Positions 1 to 8,147 of a stretch of DNA of 64,000 nucleotides are shown piece after piece. The notes under the pieces were generated by a model. The model had not been told where the DNA came from. It did no database searches and saw nothing but the letters and a program-made list of their open reading frames with translations. Position 1 is the stretch's first letter. Each line of letters opens with the position of its first letter. Source of the stretch: Paracoccaceae bacterium (lineage in GTDB: Bacteria; Pseudomonadota; Alphaproteobacteria; Rhodobacterales; Rhodobacteraceae); contig JAQWSE010000013.1 of NCBI GenBank assembly GCA_029243395.1, positions 62,001 to 126,000 on the forward strand, written 5' to 3'. The translations under genes were made by a program, and so were the position numbers.

Positions 1-1
1 T

Positions 2-136
2 ATCACTTCTGCGCGTATGGACCTTAATCAACAAATTTTAGCAGACGCTCCAGATTCTGGAGAACTTTTTTCAATAAAGGTCGATATTCCAGGAGTGCCG
101 GTGGGAAGCTTTAAACATTTACCAAGGGCAGATTAG
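2..136 (+). CDS. C-terminal end of an unidentified protein (partial)
   Basis: An open frame enters from the left edge and closes with TAG at 134-136, giving the last 44 residues of a protein that ends in FKHLPRAD. The segment is mildly acidic and soluble, with no membrane stretch. I do not recognise the family from this tail. It is followed by about 230 bases with no intact gene and then the tRNA fragment, so it may be the last gene of the neighbouring chromosomal block. Confidence 0.5.
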   Translation: MTSARMDLNQQILADAPDSGELFSIKVDIPGVPVGSFKHLPRAD

Positions 137-364
137 ACTAGCTTAGCGATTGATACGCTACAGCAATAGTGTCTGGAGAAAAGTCGTTTTTATTTAATGG
201 ATATGATTTTCTGGTAGCTTATGCAAACACCTCATTGAAGATTTAGAAGATCACTTTGAAAAGTCGAAGAAAGTAAAACGGTATAACGCTTTAGAGGTAA
301 CTCGATGTAGCACCGATGTAACACATTGTCCTGTCACTGAGAGTGAAGCATATTACAGATTAGA

Positions 365-414
365 ACGGTTTTGGGTACCGTAGGTCGTAGGTTCGAATCC
401 TATCGCCCCGACCA
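365..414 (+). other. 3' half of tRNA-Pro(TGG); probable attachment-site remnant
   Basis: The sequence folds as the 3' half of a tRNA. There is an anticodon stem (365-369 with 377-381, five pairs) around a seven-base loop reading TGG at 372-374, a five-base variable region, a T arm (387-391 with 399-403) with loop TTCGAAT, the acceptor 3' strand CGCCCCG at 404-410, discriminator A and an encoded CCA at 412-414. No matching 5' acceptor strand (CGGGGCG) or D arm lies upstream, so this is not a functional tRNA gene. A fragment running from the anticodon stem to the 3' end is the usual footprint of tRNA-targeted integration. Confidence 0.75.
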
Positions 415-494
415 CTTTTCACTCAACTAAGTAACCCAACCCTCGCTTTAACAACAAAAAAACGATATAATAAAACCCTATATAAGGGGTAATT

Positions 495-680
495 ATGAAG
501 TTTACTAAAAACAATATGGTTGGGTTTGCAACTAGGTTTGGGGACCAATGGGGAGGTGTGCGCTGTGGTGCTAAGACCAGATCAGGTTCTGCGTGCCAAC
601 GTCCAGCATACCAGGTCAATGGAAAGTGCCATTTGCATGGTGGGGCGAGTACTGGACCACGGACCGAGGCTGGCCTTTAA
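495..680 (+). CDS. Small HGG-motif protein, phage/mobile-element associated type
   Basis: This 61-residue protein has a spaced cysteine pair and a C-terminal HLHGGASTGPRTEAGL segment. The HGG...STGPRT motif recurs in short proteins found near prophages and integrated elements, usually followed by a longer helical tail; here translation stops right after the motif, so the copy may be truncated. The start ATG is preceded by an AAGGGGTAATT ribosome-binding stretch. It lies 80 bases after the tRNA-Pro fragment, which supports an element boundary here. Molecular function is not established for the family as far as I know. Confidence 0.6.
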   Translation: MKFTKNNMVGFATRFGDQWGGVRCGAKTRSGSACQRPAYQVNGKCHLHGGASTGPRTEAGL

Positions 681-816
681 AATGGGTGGGTGGATGGATA
701 GGTTAAACAATTTGGTTGCTTAACTTAATATGCTAGAACAGGTAATGATCTACTATTGTTTTCTTTGACTACTGAAAGATATATTTTGAGAAATTTTACA
801 AATTGAGGACGCCGCA

Positions 817-1557
817 ATGATTTACTTGCACAAGTTATTACCGTTACTAGTCAGTCCTTTAGCAATAATATTATATTTTCTTCTTATATCATTTTTTACT
901 AAATCACGTTGGCCTAGTATATGTGCAATTATCTCAGTAATTATTTTTAGCAATCCAATTGTTGCACAATTCGGGAAAACATATTTGGAGAAAGATTACC
1001 CTGTAATCGAGTTGAAAAATATTCCCAAGGTCGACAGTATAGTGGTCCTTAGTGGCATGATAAGGAATATAGAAAAAACGAATGGGGAAATCGATTACGA
1101 GTTTAGCGAAGCAGTGGATAGATTTGAGGCAGGCATTTCTCTCATGGAACTTGGTAAATCAACTTCTATTATTTTTACGCGAGGGTGGTTGGCTTGGTCC
1201 GTTGGTATGCCTGAAGGTGAATATTTAAGATCTTTAGCTGTGGCTAGGGGGATTAATACTAATAATATTAGTTTAACCCCAGAAGTTAAAAACACTGATG
1301 AAGAAGCTGAGGCAATTTTCAGATTGCTTGGAAGTAATAACACTATTGCTCTGGTAACTTCGGCTTTTCATATGCCACGGGCAATTAAGGTTTTTGAACA
1401 AAGGAATTTCAATATTGTGCCTATAGCAGTTGATCGAAGGGCAGGGGTGAGCAAACTAACTTTTCTTGATTTTTTACCCAGCGGGAATGCAATCGCAGAA
1501 AATTCTCTTTTTTTCCGGGAAATAATTGGTAGGGTATATTACGCTCTAATCTATTGA
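817..1557 (+). CDS. DUF218 / YdcF-SanA-ElyC family membrane protein
   Basis: The product has 246 residues. Two hydrophobic segments occupy roughly residues 5-30 and 32-52, followed by a soluble DUF218 domain from about residue 70. Family hallmarks are visible: VDSIVVLSG at the start of the domain, a FTRG strand, a GEY..LA...GI segment with a NTDEEA stretch (the usual T/N-T-xE motif) and LVTSAFHMPRA near residue 185. DUF218 proteins such as ElyC and SanA act in the cell envelope, in peptidoglycan or lipid-carrier homeostasis and barrier function; the exact reaction is unclear. The GAGGACGCCGCA stretch before the ATG supports the start. It stands alone, between the tRNA remnant and a converging reductase gene. 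Confidence 0.8.
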   Translation: MIYLHKLLPLLVSPLAIILYFLLISFFTKSRWPSICAIISVIIFSNPIVAQFGKTYLEKDYPVIELKNIPKVDSIVVLSGMIRNIEKTNGEIDYEFSEAVDRFEAGISLMELGKSTSIIFTRGWLAWSVGMPEGEYLRSLAVARGINTNNISLTPEVKNTDEEAEAIFRLLGSNNTIALVTSAFHMPRAIKVFEQRNFNIVPIAVDRRAGVSKLTFLDFLPSGNAIAENSLFFREIIGRVYYALIY

Positions 1558-1679
1558 AGAATTCTTAAACAGAACAGGTTATACCCAAATCTAAATTCTC
1601 TTTATTAGATGCTAATGCTGATTTTATTATTTACAGAAGCTGATTTCAAAAAGAACCCAGAACTACAAGTGTTTTTGCT

Positions 1680-3194
1680 CTACTTTTTAGAGCTATTTAG
1701 TAGTGCTTCTGCTTCTATTTCAACGCGATAATCTCCGATTAATTTTTTAACAACGATCAGAGTATTGACCGGCTTTATTGCTTCAAAAACACGACCATGT
1801 GCCCGTGACACAGTGTGGACATCGTCTTCGCTGACAATATAAATACGGGTGCGAACGATATCCTCAGCTGAACCTCCAAGTGCGGAAAGTGCCTCAAGGA
1901 TTTTGTCCAAGATAAATGTGGTTTGAGCTCCAGCGTCGTCCTTTGCTACGATTTTGCTTAATCCGGCAGTTGCCGTCGTTCCTGACACAAATATCTGGTT
2001 GCCAACACGTTGGGCTCGACAGTATCCTGCGATACTTTCCCATTCCGAGCCAGTCTCAATCCTGCTGCCCTCTGATCGATGAGGTATAGGTTTTCTATCG
2101 TTCGAATTTGATATTTGGCTTAAATGATGGCTTAGGTCTCCTGAGGCAGTCAAAAAAGGCGGCTTACGGTACTCATCTCCACAATCTCCTGGAATTTCAT
2201 GTGATGTGGAAAAAGCGGTTTTCAATCTTTCGTGATCTATATAATCAAGTTCAAAAGAAAAAACTTTCAAATTATTGTCGGTATGTATATTTTCTCCGAG
2301 GCGCGCACCAATAATTACTCCGGCGACGCTTGTCTGTTCTAAAACCCAGCGTGTTGCTACGTTGGAAATAGATACATTGTACTTATTAGCAATTTGCTTG
2401 GCAGTTTTAAGAATGATCTGAAATTTTTCCCATCCACCAATCTTATCGATGAACCTCTTATATTTCATTTTAGACCAGTCTTTTATTTCTATTGGTTCTT
2501 TCGCATCAAGCCATTTTTCAGTTAGAAATCCACCGCATAGAGTACCATAAGCGAGTATTTTAACCGATGAATTTTTACATAAATCTGCTAGTAATCCTGC
2601 AGCGCGCCGATCGACAAGTGAGAAAGAAACTTGGTTTGTCTTCAACGGAATACCGTCGGCCATTGCAAGGTGAAGATGAGCTGCGTCGAAATTCGTAACA
2701 CCAATTTCTTTGATGAGTCCTTTTTCCCTCAAGTTGGCGATTTCATGAAGGGCATCAAGCCAGGCAGGATGTTGAAAATTCCACCAATGAAATTGCAATA
2801 GGTCTATACAAGAAGTTCCAAGCCTTGCAAGGCGCTCTTCTATTCCTGTTCGCACGACTTTCGTGGTCATTGGCCCTGGTTTAGGACACCATTTGGTGAA
2901 CATAATCGGTTTATAATTTAATTTTTCTTTCCGTTTTAAAAGAGCTCCTGCAATAATTTCTGAAGTCCCATAGTGATCTGCCATGTCGAAAGTGTTGAAA
3001 CCTGCATTCGCATAGTGTTGCAACTTGTCGGCACCTTTTTCTTTGTCGATCGGACCGGATCTACGTTCAATATCAGCAACCTGCCATAGACCGGTTAGTA
3101 TCCTACTAATTTTTAATCTAGGCGTAAGACTAAATGTTTCGGGACCTAATTCATTGGAGTGAGTTTTCACAGGTAACCTCTTCTTATTTAACAT
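1680..3194 (-). CDS. Aldo/keto reductase-RidA fusion protein
   Basis: A 504-residue two-domain protein. Residues about 28-335 form an aldo/keto reductase TIM barrel with the catalytic tetrad intact: Asp70 and Tyr75 in FDMADHYG, Lys101 in FTKW and His136 in LLQFHWWN. Residues about 376-504 form a RidA/YjgF domain, beginning near GSRIETGSEWE and ending EIEAEAL. The arginine that deaminating RidA proteins carry in a P-x-R-S/T segment is Asn here (PVNTL), so imine deaminase activity is doubtful. The gene is divergent from the TIGR04076/AKR/Liv operon, and its AKR part resembles the AKR of that operon, including the unusual WW after the active-site position. A role in converting the imported compound is inferred; the substrate is unknown. 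Confidence 0.85.
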   Translation of the reverse strand: MLNKKRLPVKTHSNELGPETFSLTPRLKISRILTGLWQVADIERRSGPIDKEKGADKLQHYANAGFNTFDMADHYGTSEIIAGALLKRKEKLNYKPIMFTKWCPKPGPMTTKVVRTGIEERLARLGTSCIDLLQFHWWNFQHPAWLDALHEIANLREKGLIKEIGVTNFDAAHLHLAMADGIPLKTNQVSFSLVDRRAAGLLADLCKNSSVKILAYGTLCGGFLTEKWLDAKEPIEIKDWSKMKYKRFIDKIGGWEKFQIILKTAKQIANKYNVSISNVATRWVLEQTSVAGVIIGARLGENIHTDNNLKVFSFELDYIDHERLKTAFSTSHEIPGDCGDEYRKPPFLTASGDLSHHLSQISNSNDRKPIPHRSEGSRIETGSEWESIAGYCRAQRVGNQIFVSGTTATAGLSKIVAKDDAGAQTTFILDKILEALSALGGSAEDIVRTRIYIVSEDDVHTVSRAHGRVFEAIKPVNTLIVVKKLIGDYRVEIEAEALLNSSKK

Positions 3195-3304
3195 CTTAAT
3201 CGAGAAAACGTTCTCAATTCACACGTTGACACGCGGAGACATGGTATCTAGTCTTAAACATCATAGATAACTTGCGCAATTGCAAATTGGGGGGACGGTG
3301 GTCG

Positions 3305-3676
3305 ATGGCCGAGGATGAAGGTTTTTGGCTCTATGACCTAAGGATCGAGGTTGTTTTAGAAGAACGGTTACCTGTGTGTAGGCACGTAGAGGGTGAATAT
3401 TTTCAGCTTCAGGGTGAAAATCTGATTTTTAAGTCAGAACAGAAAGTTTCTATGTACGCTTTAGCAGCTCTTCTGCCTCTTTTGCCTGCTAAACAGCGAA
3501 TGACAAGTCCTCACGATTGGATGTCTACCGATGCGGAAGTGGCTTGCCCCGATCCTAATTGTGGAGGACGTTTTCGTATCATTAGAGAAGATAAACGCTG
3601 GTTTTCACATTCAGAGACGACCGGTCTTCCTCATTCTCGTGGCAAACCCTATTGGAAAAAAGAACAAAAATCATGA
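3305..3676 (+). CDS. TIGR04076 family protein
   Basis: This is a 123-residue soluble protein. It matches the general pattern of the TIGR04076 family: an N-terminal strand LYDLRIEVV, a Cys-containing GEYF turn, the segment MYALAALLPLLPAKQR, and a C-terminal VACPDPNCGGRFRI with paired cysteines that could bind metal. The function of the family is unknown. The ATG at 3305 was chosen because a GGGGGGACGG stretch precedes it; an in-frame upstream ATG at 3272 lacks such a site. Its stop overlaps the start of the next reductase gene in ATGA, so the two are probably translationally coupled. It opens the operon that runs to the solute-binding protein at 9413. Confidence 0.7.
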   Translation: MAEDEGFWLYDLRIEVVLEERLPVCRHVEGEYFQLQGENLIFKSEQKVSMYALAALLPLLPAKQRMTSPHDWMSTDAEVACPDPNCGGRFRIIREDKRWFSHSETTGLPHSRGKPYWKKEQKS

Positions 3677-4761
3677 GTAAGGTCGAAACAATAGAACTTC
3701 GACCTGGCTATAATATTTCTCGTGTGATCAGAGGAGGGTGGCAATTGTCAGGCGGGCACGGATCTGTGGATAGGAAAGCCGCGGTTTCAGATATGAAAAC
3801 CTTTCTAGATTCTGGTATTACTACAATTGATTGCGCGGATATATATACTGGCGTTGAGGAAATCATTGGGTCTTTTATTGAGAATCTTCGAAATGAATGT
3901 GGTCATTCCATTGCTAATAGTGTGAAAGTTCATACCAAGCTGGTTCCTGACCTTGCTCGGTTACCAGATATTAAGCCTGCTGAAGTAGAAAATATTGTAG
4001 ATCGATCACTCATGCGCCTGAAAGTTCAGCAGCTCGATCTGGTTCAGTTTTTCTGGTGGGATATATCTATTGGTAAAGCTACCGAAATGCTTGGTATACT
4101 AAAAGAATGCCAATCCAAAGGAAAAATTGCAAACCTCGGAGTGACTAACTGGGATAGTGAGCAGATATCTCTTTTTCTTGAATCAGGTTTTGATTTAATT
4201 TCTGCCCAAGTCCAGTTTTCAATTCTTGATCGACGTCCTTTAAATGGGTTAACTGATTGGTCACGCGTTAAAAGCATGCATCTTTTATGTTATGGAACGT
4301 TGGCAGGGGGGTTTTTGGAAGAAAAATGGTTGGGCAAATCAGATCCAGGATATTCTTTTTCAAACCGCAGTCTCATAAAATATCGTTTAATAATTGATGA
4401 GTTTGGATCTTGGGAGCTTTTTCAGGAGTTGCTTGGCGTTTTAAAAAGGATAGGAGATATTCATCGAGTTTCCCTCAGTTCAGTTGCAATCCGATGGGTT
4501 ATGGAACAGCCACGAGTTGCTGCAACAATTGTCGGTGCGCGTTATGCTTGCCAGCTTTCTAAAACTCTTGAGGTCTTTAAATTTAAGCTCACTTCACAAG
4601 ATAAGGCAGCGATAGCGATGTTACTTGATAAAGCATCAGGGCCCTTGGGACCGGTCTACGGTCTCGAGAGTGATAGATCTTCGCGTCATGGTAGGATTAT
4701 GAAATACAATTTAAATAATTTACCTGAAGGAGAAATACCGGAGAGTAGTTCTAGTGAGTGA
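3673..4761 (+). CDS. Aldo/keto reductase homologue with catalytic His replaced by Phe
   Basis: A 362-residue aldo/keto reductase-fold protein similar in layout to the AKR half of the divergent fusion gene. Asp53 and Tyr58 (TIDCADIY) and Lys89 (HTK) of the tetrad are present. The position of the catalytic His reads Phe127 (VQFFWWD), whereas the fusion paralogue has His at that site. The C-terminal NADPH region IRWVMEQPRVAATIVGAR is conserved. The start is the ATG in the ATGA overlap with the TIGR04076 gene. The end overlaps the GTG start of the ABC ATPase by eight bases. His loss is known in some AKR-family proteins with altered chemistry (5-beta-reductases carry Glu there); what Phe does here is unknown. 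Confidence 0.85.
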   Translation: MSKVETIELRPGYNISRVIRGGWQLSGGHGSVDRKAAVSDMKTFLDSGITTIDCADIYTGVEEIIGSFIENLRNECGHSIANSVKVHTKLVPDLARLPDIKPAEVENIVDRSLMRLKVQQLDLVQFFWWDISIGKATEMLGILKECQSKGKIANLGVTNWDSEQISLFLESGFDLISAQVQFSILDRRPLNGLTDWSRVKSMHLLCYGTLAGGFLEEKWLGKSDPGYSFSNRSLIKYRLIIDEFGSWELFQELLGVLKRIGDIHRVSLSSVAIRWVMEQPRVAATIVGARYACQLSKTLEVFKFKLTSQDKAAIAMLLDKASGPLGPVYGLESDRSSRHGRIMKYNLNNLPEGEIPESSSSE

Positions 4762-5527
4762 CCCTATTTTGAAAATAAAGGATCTTACACATGATTTTGG
4801 CGCGTTTCGGGCGATTGATAATGTTTCTTTGCAGATTGAGCGTGGTTCTATTACAGGATTAATTGGTCCTAATGGTGCTGGAAAGACAACTCTATTTAAT
4901 GTAATTACCGGCGGTCTTAAGCCAAAGTTGGGAAGGATCACTTTGGATGATATCGATGTAACTGGTAGCGTTCCAGAATCTCTTTTTTTAAGAGGTTTAG
5001 GCAGAACGTTTCAAATTCCTCGTCCTTTTGCAAAGATGTCAGTTTTAGAAAACGTAATGTTGGCGCCTAAAGGGCAGATAGGGGAGAAACTTCACGGACC
5101 TTTTTTTTCACGGGGTTTTGTAAGACATCAAGAGAGTACAATTCGACGGCGTGCAATGGAAGTTATTGATTTTATGACCTTAGCGCCGTTGGCAGATCAT
5201 CCGGCAGGCAAGATATCCGGAGGACAAATGAAACTTCTTGAGCTAGCACGCATTCTTATGGGTGATCCACAAGTTATTCTTCTTGATGAACCAGCAGCAG
5301 GTGTCAATCCTACACTTGCTGGAACTCTCATTGAAAAGATTGAGGAGCTAAATCGTTTAGGTAAAACCTTTTTAATTATTGAACATGACATGGACTTTAT
5401 TATGGGTCACTGCAACCCAGTTATTGCTTTAACTCAAGGGCAGGTCGTATTCCAGGGAACACCTGAGCAAGCTCAGTCCAACCAAGTTCTCCTTGACGCT
5501 TATCTGGGGGCAAAAGAAAATGCCTGA
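4754..5527 (+). CDS. livG: Branched-chain amino acid-type ABC transporter ATPase, LivG family
   Basis: This 257-residue ATPase supplies energy to a Liv/HAAT-type importer at the inner membrane. Walker A is GPNGAGKTT near residues 38-46, the signature is ISGGQMK and Walker B is VILLDEPAAGVNP, the AAGVNP form being typical of LivG. The C-terminal part HDMDFIMGHC...LTQGQVV also matches LivG. It starts with GTG at 4754, overlapping the aldo/keto reductase stop by eight bases, and its own end overlaps the livF start by eight bases. The substrate is not necessarily an amino acid, since the linked reductases suggest an oxo- or hydroxy-compound. Confidence 0.9.
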   Translation: MSDPILKIKDLTHDFGAFRAIDNVSLQIERGSITGLIGPNGAGKTTLFNVITGGLKPKLGRITLDDIDVTGSVPESLFLRGLGRTFQIPRPFAKMSVLENVMLAPKGQIGEKLHGPFFSRGFVRHQESTIRRRAMEVIDFMTLAPLADHPAGKISGGQMKLLELARILMGDPQVILLDEPAAGVNPTLAGTLIEKIEELNRLGKTFLIIEHDMDFIMGHCNPVIALTQGQVVFQGTPEQAQSNQVLLDAYLGAKENA

Positions 5528-6254
5528 AATCGCACTTGAAGTATGCAATATCATTGCGGGATATGTGCCTGACTTGCCAATTTTACGAGGTGTCTCTATC
5601 AAAGTTAAGAGAGGATCTCTCAATGTAGTAATCGGACCAAATGGTGCAGGAAAATCGACTCTAATTAAAGCTATAGTCGGTTTGGTTCCTGTATCTGAAG
5701 GTGGTGTCTTCCTTCGAGGAAAGGAGATGGATGGCATTAAGCCTCACCTGATCGCCAGATACGGGATATCTTACGTACCTCAGATTGATAATATCTTTAG
5801 AACACTAACTGTTCGACAAAATCTAGAGCTTGCTCTGCGTACTTCCGGTAAGAATGCCAATAAAAGGTTGACTGAACTCTTGGAACAATTTCCAATCCTG
5901 TCTGACAAATTAAAAGAGAAAGCTGGAGCTTTGTCAGGAGGACAGCGTCAATTTTTGGCTGTAGCCATGGCTTTATCTACCTATCCAGATATCATTTTAA
6001 TGGATGAACCCTCAGCAGGTCTTGCCCCAAAAGCGGCTCAGGAAATTTTAGAGTTGCTAAGAGATCTAACTAATAGAGGGGTAAGCATACTTCTGATTGA
6101 GCAGAATGTTAACCAGGCGTTAAGGTTAGCGGATTACTGTTATATTCTTGCCGAGGGCCGTAATCAGGTTGATGGTAAGGCATCGGATCTTTTGAATGAC
6201 TCCATAGTTGGGGAAATCTATTTGGGAGGTAAAAGATTGAGGGTAGGCGCATGA
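5520..6254 (+). CDS. livF: Branched-chain amino acid-type ABC transporter ATPase, LivF family
   Basis: Second ATPase of the importer, 244 residues from the ATG at 5520. Walker A is GPNGAGKST, the signature is LSGGQRQ and Walker B is IILMDEPSAGLAPK; the SAGLAP segment is the usual LivF form, as is the closing YLGG. A GGGGGCAAAAGAAA stretch stands before the ATG; a TTG further upstream would add nine residues inside livG and is less likely. The end overlaps the livH start by four bases, so translation along the operon is coupled. Confidence 0.9.
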   Translation: MPEIALEVCNIIAGYVPDLPILRGVSIKVKRGSLNVVIGPNGAGKSTLIKAIVGLVPVSEGGVFLRGKEMDGIKPHLIARYGISYVPQIDNIFRTLTVRQNLELALRTSGKNANKRLTELLEQFPILSDKLKEKAGALSGGQRQFLAVAMALSTYPDIILMDEPSAGLAPKAAQEILELLRDLTNRGVSILLIEQNVNQALRLADYCYILAEGRNQVDGKASDLLNDSIVGEIYLGGKRLRVGA

Positions 6255-7165
6255 TCCAGCATTTGCTTGATGGTATACTGGTTGGGTCCATTCTTTCACT
6301 TGGTGCTGCTGGGTTAACTATGGTTATGCATATATTGAAGTTTGCGAATTTCAGTCATGCAGAGCTCCTTTCTATTGGAGCTTATGTTGCTTTAGTTTTT
6401 GATAAAATTTTTAAAGTGACTATGCCTTTAATGGCCAATGAAATCGGTTCGCTTTCAATGACTTGGGCGCTTATATTATCGATAATCGTTTCCATGGTCT
6501 TTACTGGGGCGAGCGCGGTTGTGTTTGACCGGTTGATTTTTCGAAGAATTAGAGCAAAAGGTGAGGAGCTTTCGATGGTGTTTGCTTCTTTTGGACTGGC
6601 TCTAATCGTTAGAAACCTAATAGGGCTTATTTTTGGTTTAAGCACCAAACTTTACAGCAAGGATATAGTTTTTGCCACTGTTTTAAGCCGTGATCCTCTA
6701 CTCGTTGTGAAACTAGATCAGTTAGCGGCGTTCTCTATAACATTAGTTCTAATGGTTGTTATACACATTGTCTTATCGCGAACGACGTTTGGCTATTCTC
6801 TTAGAGCCGTTGGTGAAAACCCGGAGTTGGCCCAAGTGAATGGAATTAATTTAGAGAAAACTATAATTTCAGTATGGATTATTGGAGGCGGTCTGGCTGC
6901 TGTGGCGGGTGTATTTTATGGTTTGACCAATCAAATTAATCCAATGATTGGTCGTGATCTAGTTCTGCCTGTGTTTGCAGCGACGATTGTAGGAGGGATT
7001 GGATCTGTTTATGGTGCGCTACTTGGGGGAGTTATTGTTGGTCTGGCATCTAACTTGGCTTTAAGTATCTTGCCTTCCGGCTATAGTCCCTCGGTCCCCT
7101 TCATTATTATTCTTGCTGTTCTTTTATTTCGACCAAACGGTCTGTTTGGAGAGGCGAGGGCATGA
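6251..7165 (+). CDS. livH: ABC transporter permease, LivH family
   Basis: A 304-residue inner-membrane permease with about eight hydrophobic segments. Recognisable LivH features are the opening LLDGILVGSILSLGAAGLTM, the NFSHAELLSIGAY segment, the cytoplasmic coupling loop SLRAVGENPELAQVNGIN, and the C-terminal FAATIVGGIGSVYGALLGG. It pairs with LivM to form the transmembrane pore. Four-base overlaps (ATGA) join it to both livF upstream and livM downstream. Confidence 0.9.
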   Translation: MIQHLLDGILVGSILSLGAAGLTMVMHILKFANFSHAELLSIGAYVALVFDKIFKVTMPLMANEIGSLSMTWALILSIIVSMVFTGASAVVFDRLIFRRIRAKGEELSMVFASFGLALIVRNLIGLIFGLSTKLYSKDIVFATVLSRDPLLVVKLDQLAAFSITLVLMVVIHIVLSRTTFGYSLRAVGENPELAQVNGINLEKTIISVWIIGGGLAAVAGVFYGLTNQINPMIGRDLVLPVFAATIVGGIGSVYGALLGGVIVGLASNLALSILPSGYSPSVPFIIILAVLLFRPNGLFGEARA

Positions 7166-8109
7166 TTGGTATTATCTCATATATTGTCTTTTTCACGACT
7201 GTAGCCTCAATATTAGCAATTGCAGTTCTAGGGCTTAATCTTCAGTGGGGTAATACTGGGCTGTTTAATGGGGGAGTAGTCGCTTTTTTTGGGGCTGGTG
7301 CATATGGAACACTTCTTTTAGGCGGAAAACCGCAACCAGACCATATTGCTGGATTTGAATTATTTTACCCGATAGCGCTTGTTGGAGGTATGGCAGTTGC
7401 AGGAATTTTAGCTTGGGTAGTCGGAATTTTAACACTTAGAATGCGTCACGATTACCTTGCGATTTCGACTTTTGGTGTAGCTGTGGCATTTGAGAATCTA
7501 ATGCGTAATGCAGAATGGTTGGGAGGTGGAGCCAAGGGTTTGCGGGGATTTGAACGGCCGTTTAGAGATTCTCTTGGGGATGGATTCCTTTACAACTTAA
7601 TTTTTCTAGTTGTCGTTCTTTTGTGTCTTCTGGCAACCTATCGATTTTTGGAAACCCTTGTTTCTTCGCCGTTTGGACGACTTTTACGCGCTATACGAGA
7701 GGATGAAAATGCGGCGCGCTCATTGGGTAAAAGCCCTGCCAAAATTCGTTTGACTGCATTTGTCAGTGGTTCTGTCATTATGGGCTTAGCTGGTGGGCTT
7801 TATGGAACGTTTTATGCTTTTGTCAGCCCTCAGGATATTTTGCCTACATTGACTTTTCAAATTTGGGCTATGCTCATAGTTGGCGGTGCTGGTAACAATA
7901 AGGGAGCAGTTTTGGGAGCTTTTTTAATTTGGGCAGCCTGGACATTTAGTGGCTGGGCCCTTTCTCGTTTTGCTCCAGTTGAAGCCCAGTTATATGCAGG
8001 ATCAATTCAGTATATTTTAATAGGTTTGGTAATTGTCACGATGTTGCTTTGGAGACCACAAGGGTTGTTGCCTGAGCGACTGGTTGTATCACAATCGGGT
8101 TTACGTTAG
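7162..8109 (+). CDS. livM: ABC transporter permease, LivM family
   Basis: The partner permease, 315 residues, with about nine to ten hydrophobic segments. LivM marks include GLNLQWGNTGLFNGGVVAFF near the N-terminus, the RHDYLAISTFG stretch, the coupling loop GRLLRAIREDENAARSLGK, and the GLYGTFYAFVSPQD and VGGAGNNKGAVLGAF segments near the C-terminus. It follows livH with a four-base overlap and is separated by 38 bases, with a strong purine-rich ribosome-binding stretch, from the solute-binding protein gene. Confidence 0.9.
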   Translation: MIGIISYIVFFTTVASILAIAVLGLNLQWGNTGLFNGGVVAFFGAGAYGTLLLGGKPQPDHIAGFELFYPIALVGGMAVAGILAWVVGILTLRMRHDYLAISTFGVAVAFENLMRNAEWLGGGAKGLRGFERPFRDSLGDGFLYNLIFLVVVLLCLLATYRFLETLVSSPFGRLLRAIREDENAARSLGKSPAKIRLTAFVSGSVIMGLAGGLYGTFYAFVSPQDILPTLTFQIWAMLIVGGAGNNKGAVLGAFLIWAAWTFSGWALSRFAPVEAQLYAGSIQYILIGLVIVTMLLWRPQGLLPERLVVSQSGLR

Positions 8110-8147
8110 AGTCAAGGTTAATCCAATAAAAAGAAAGGAAAAAGAAA

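Noticed and set aside
365-414. A functional tRNA-Pro gene
   Set aside because: The 5' acceptor strand and D arm are missing upstream; only the 3' half can be folded.
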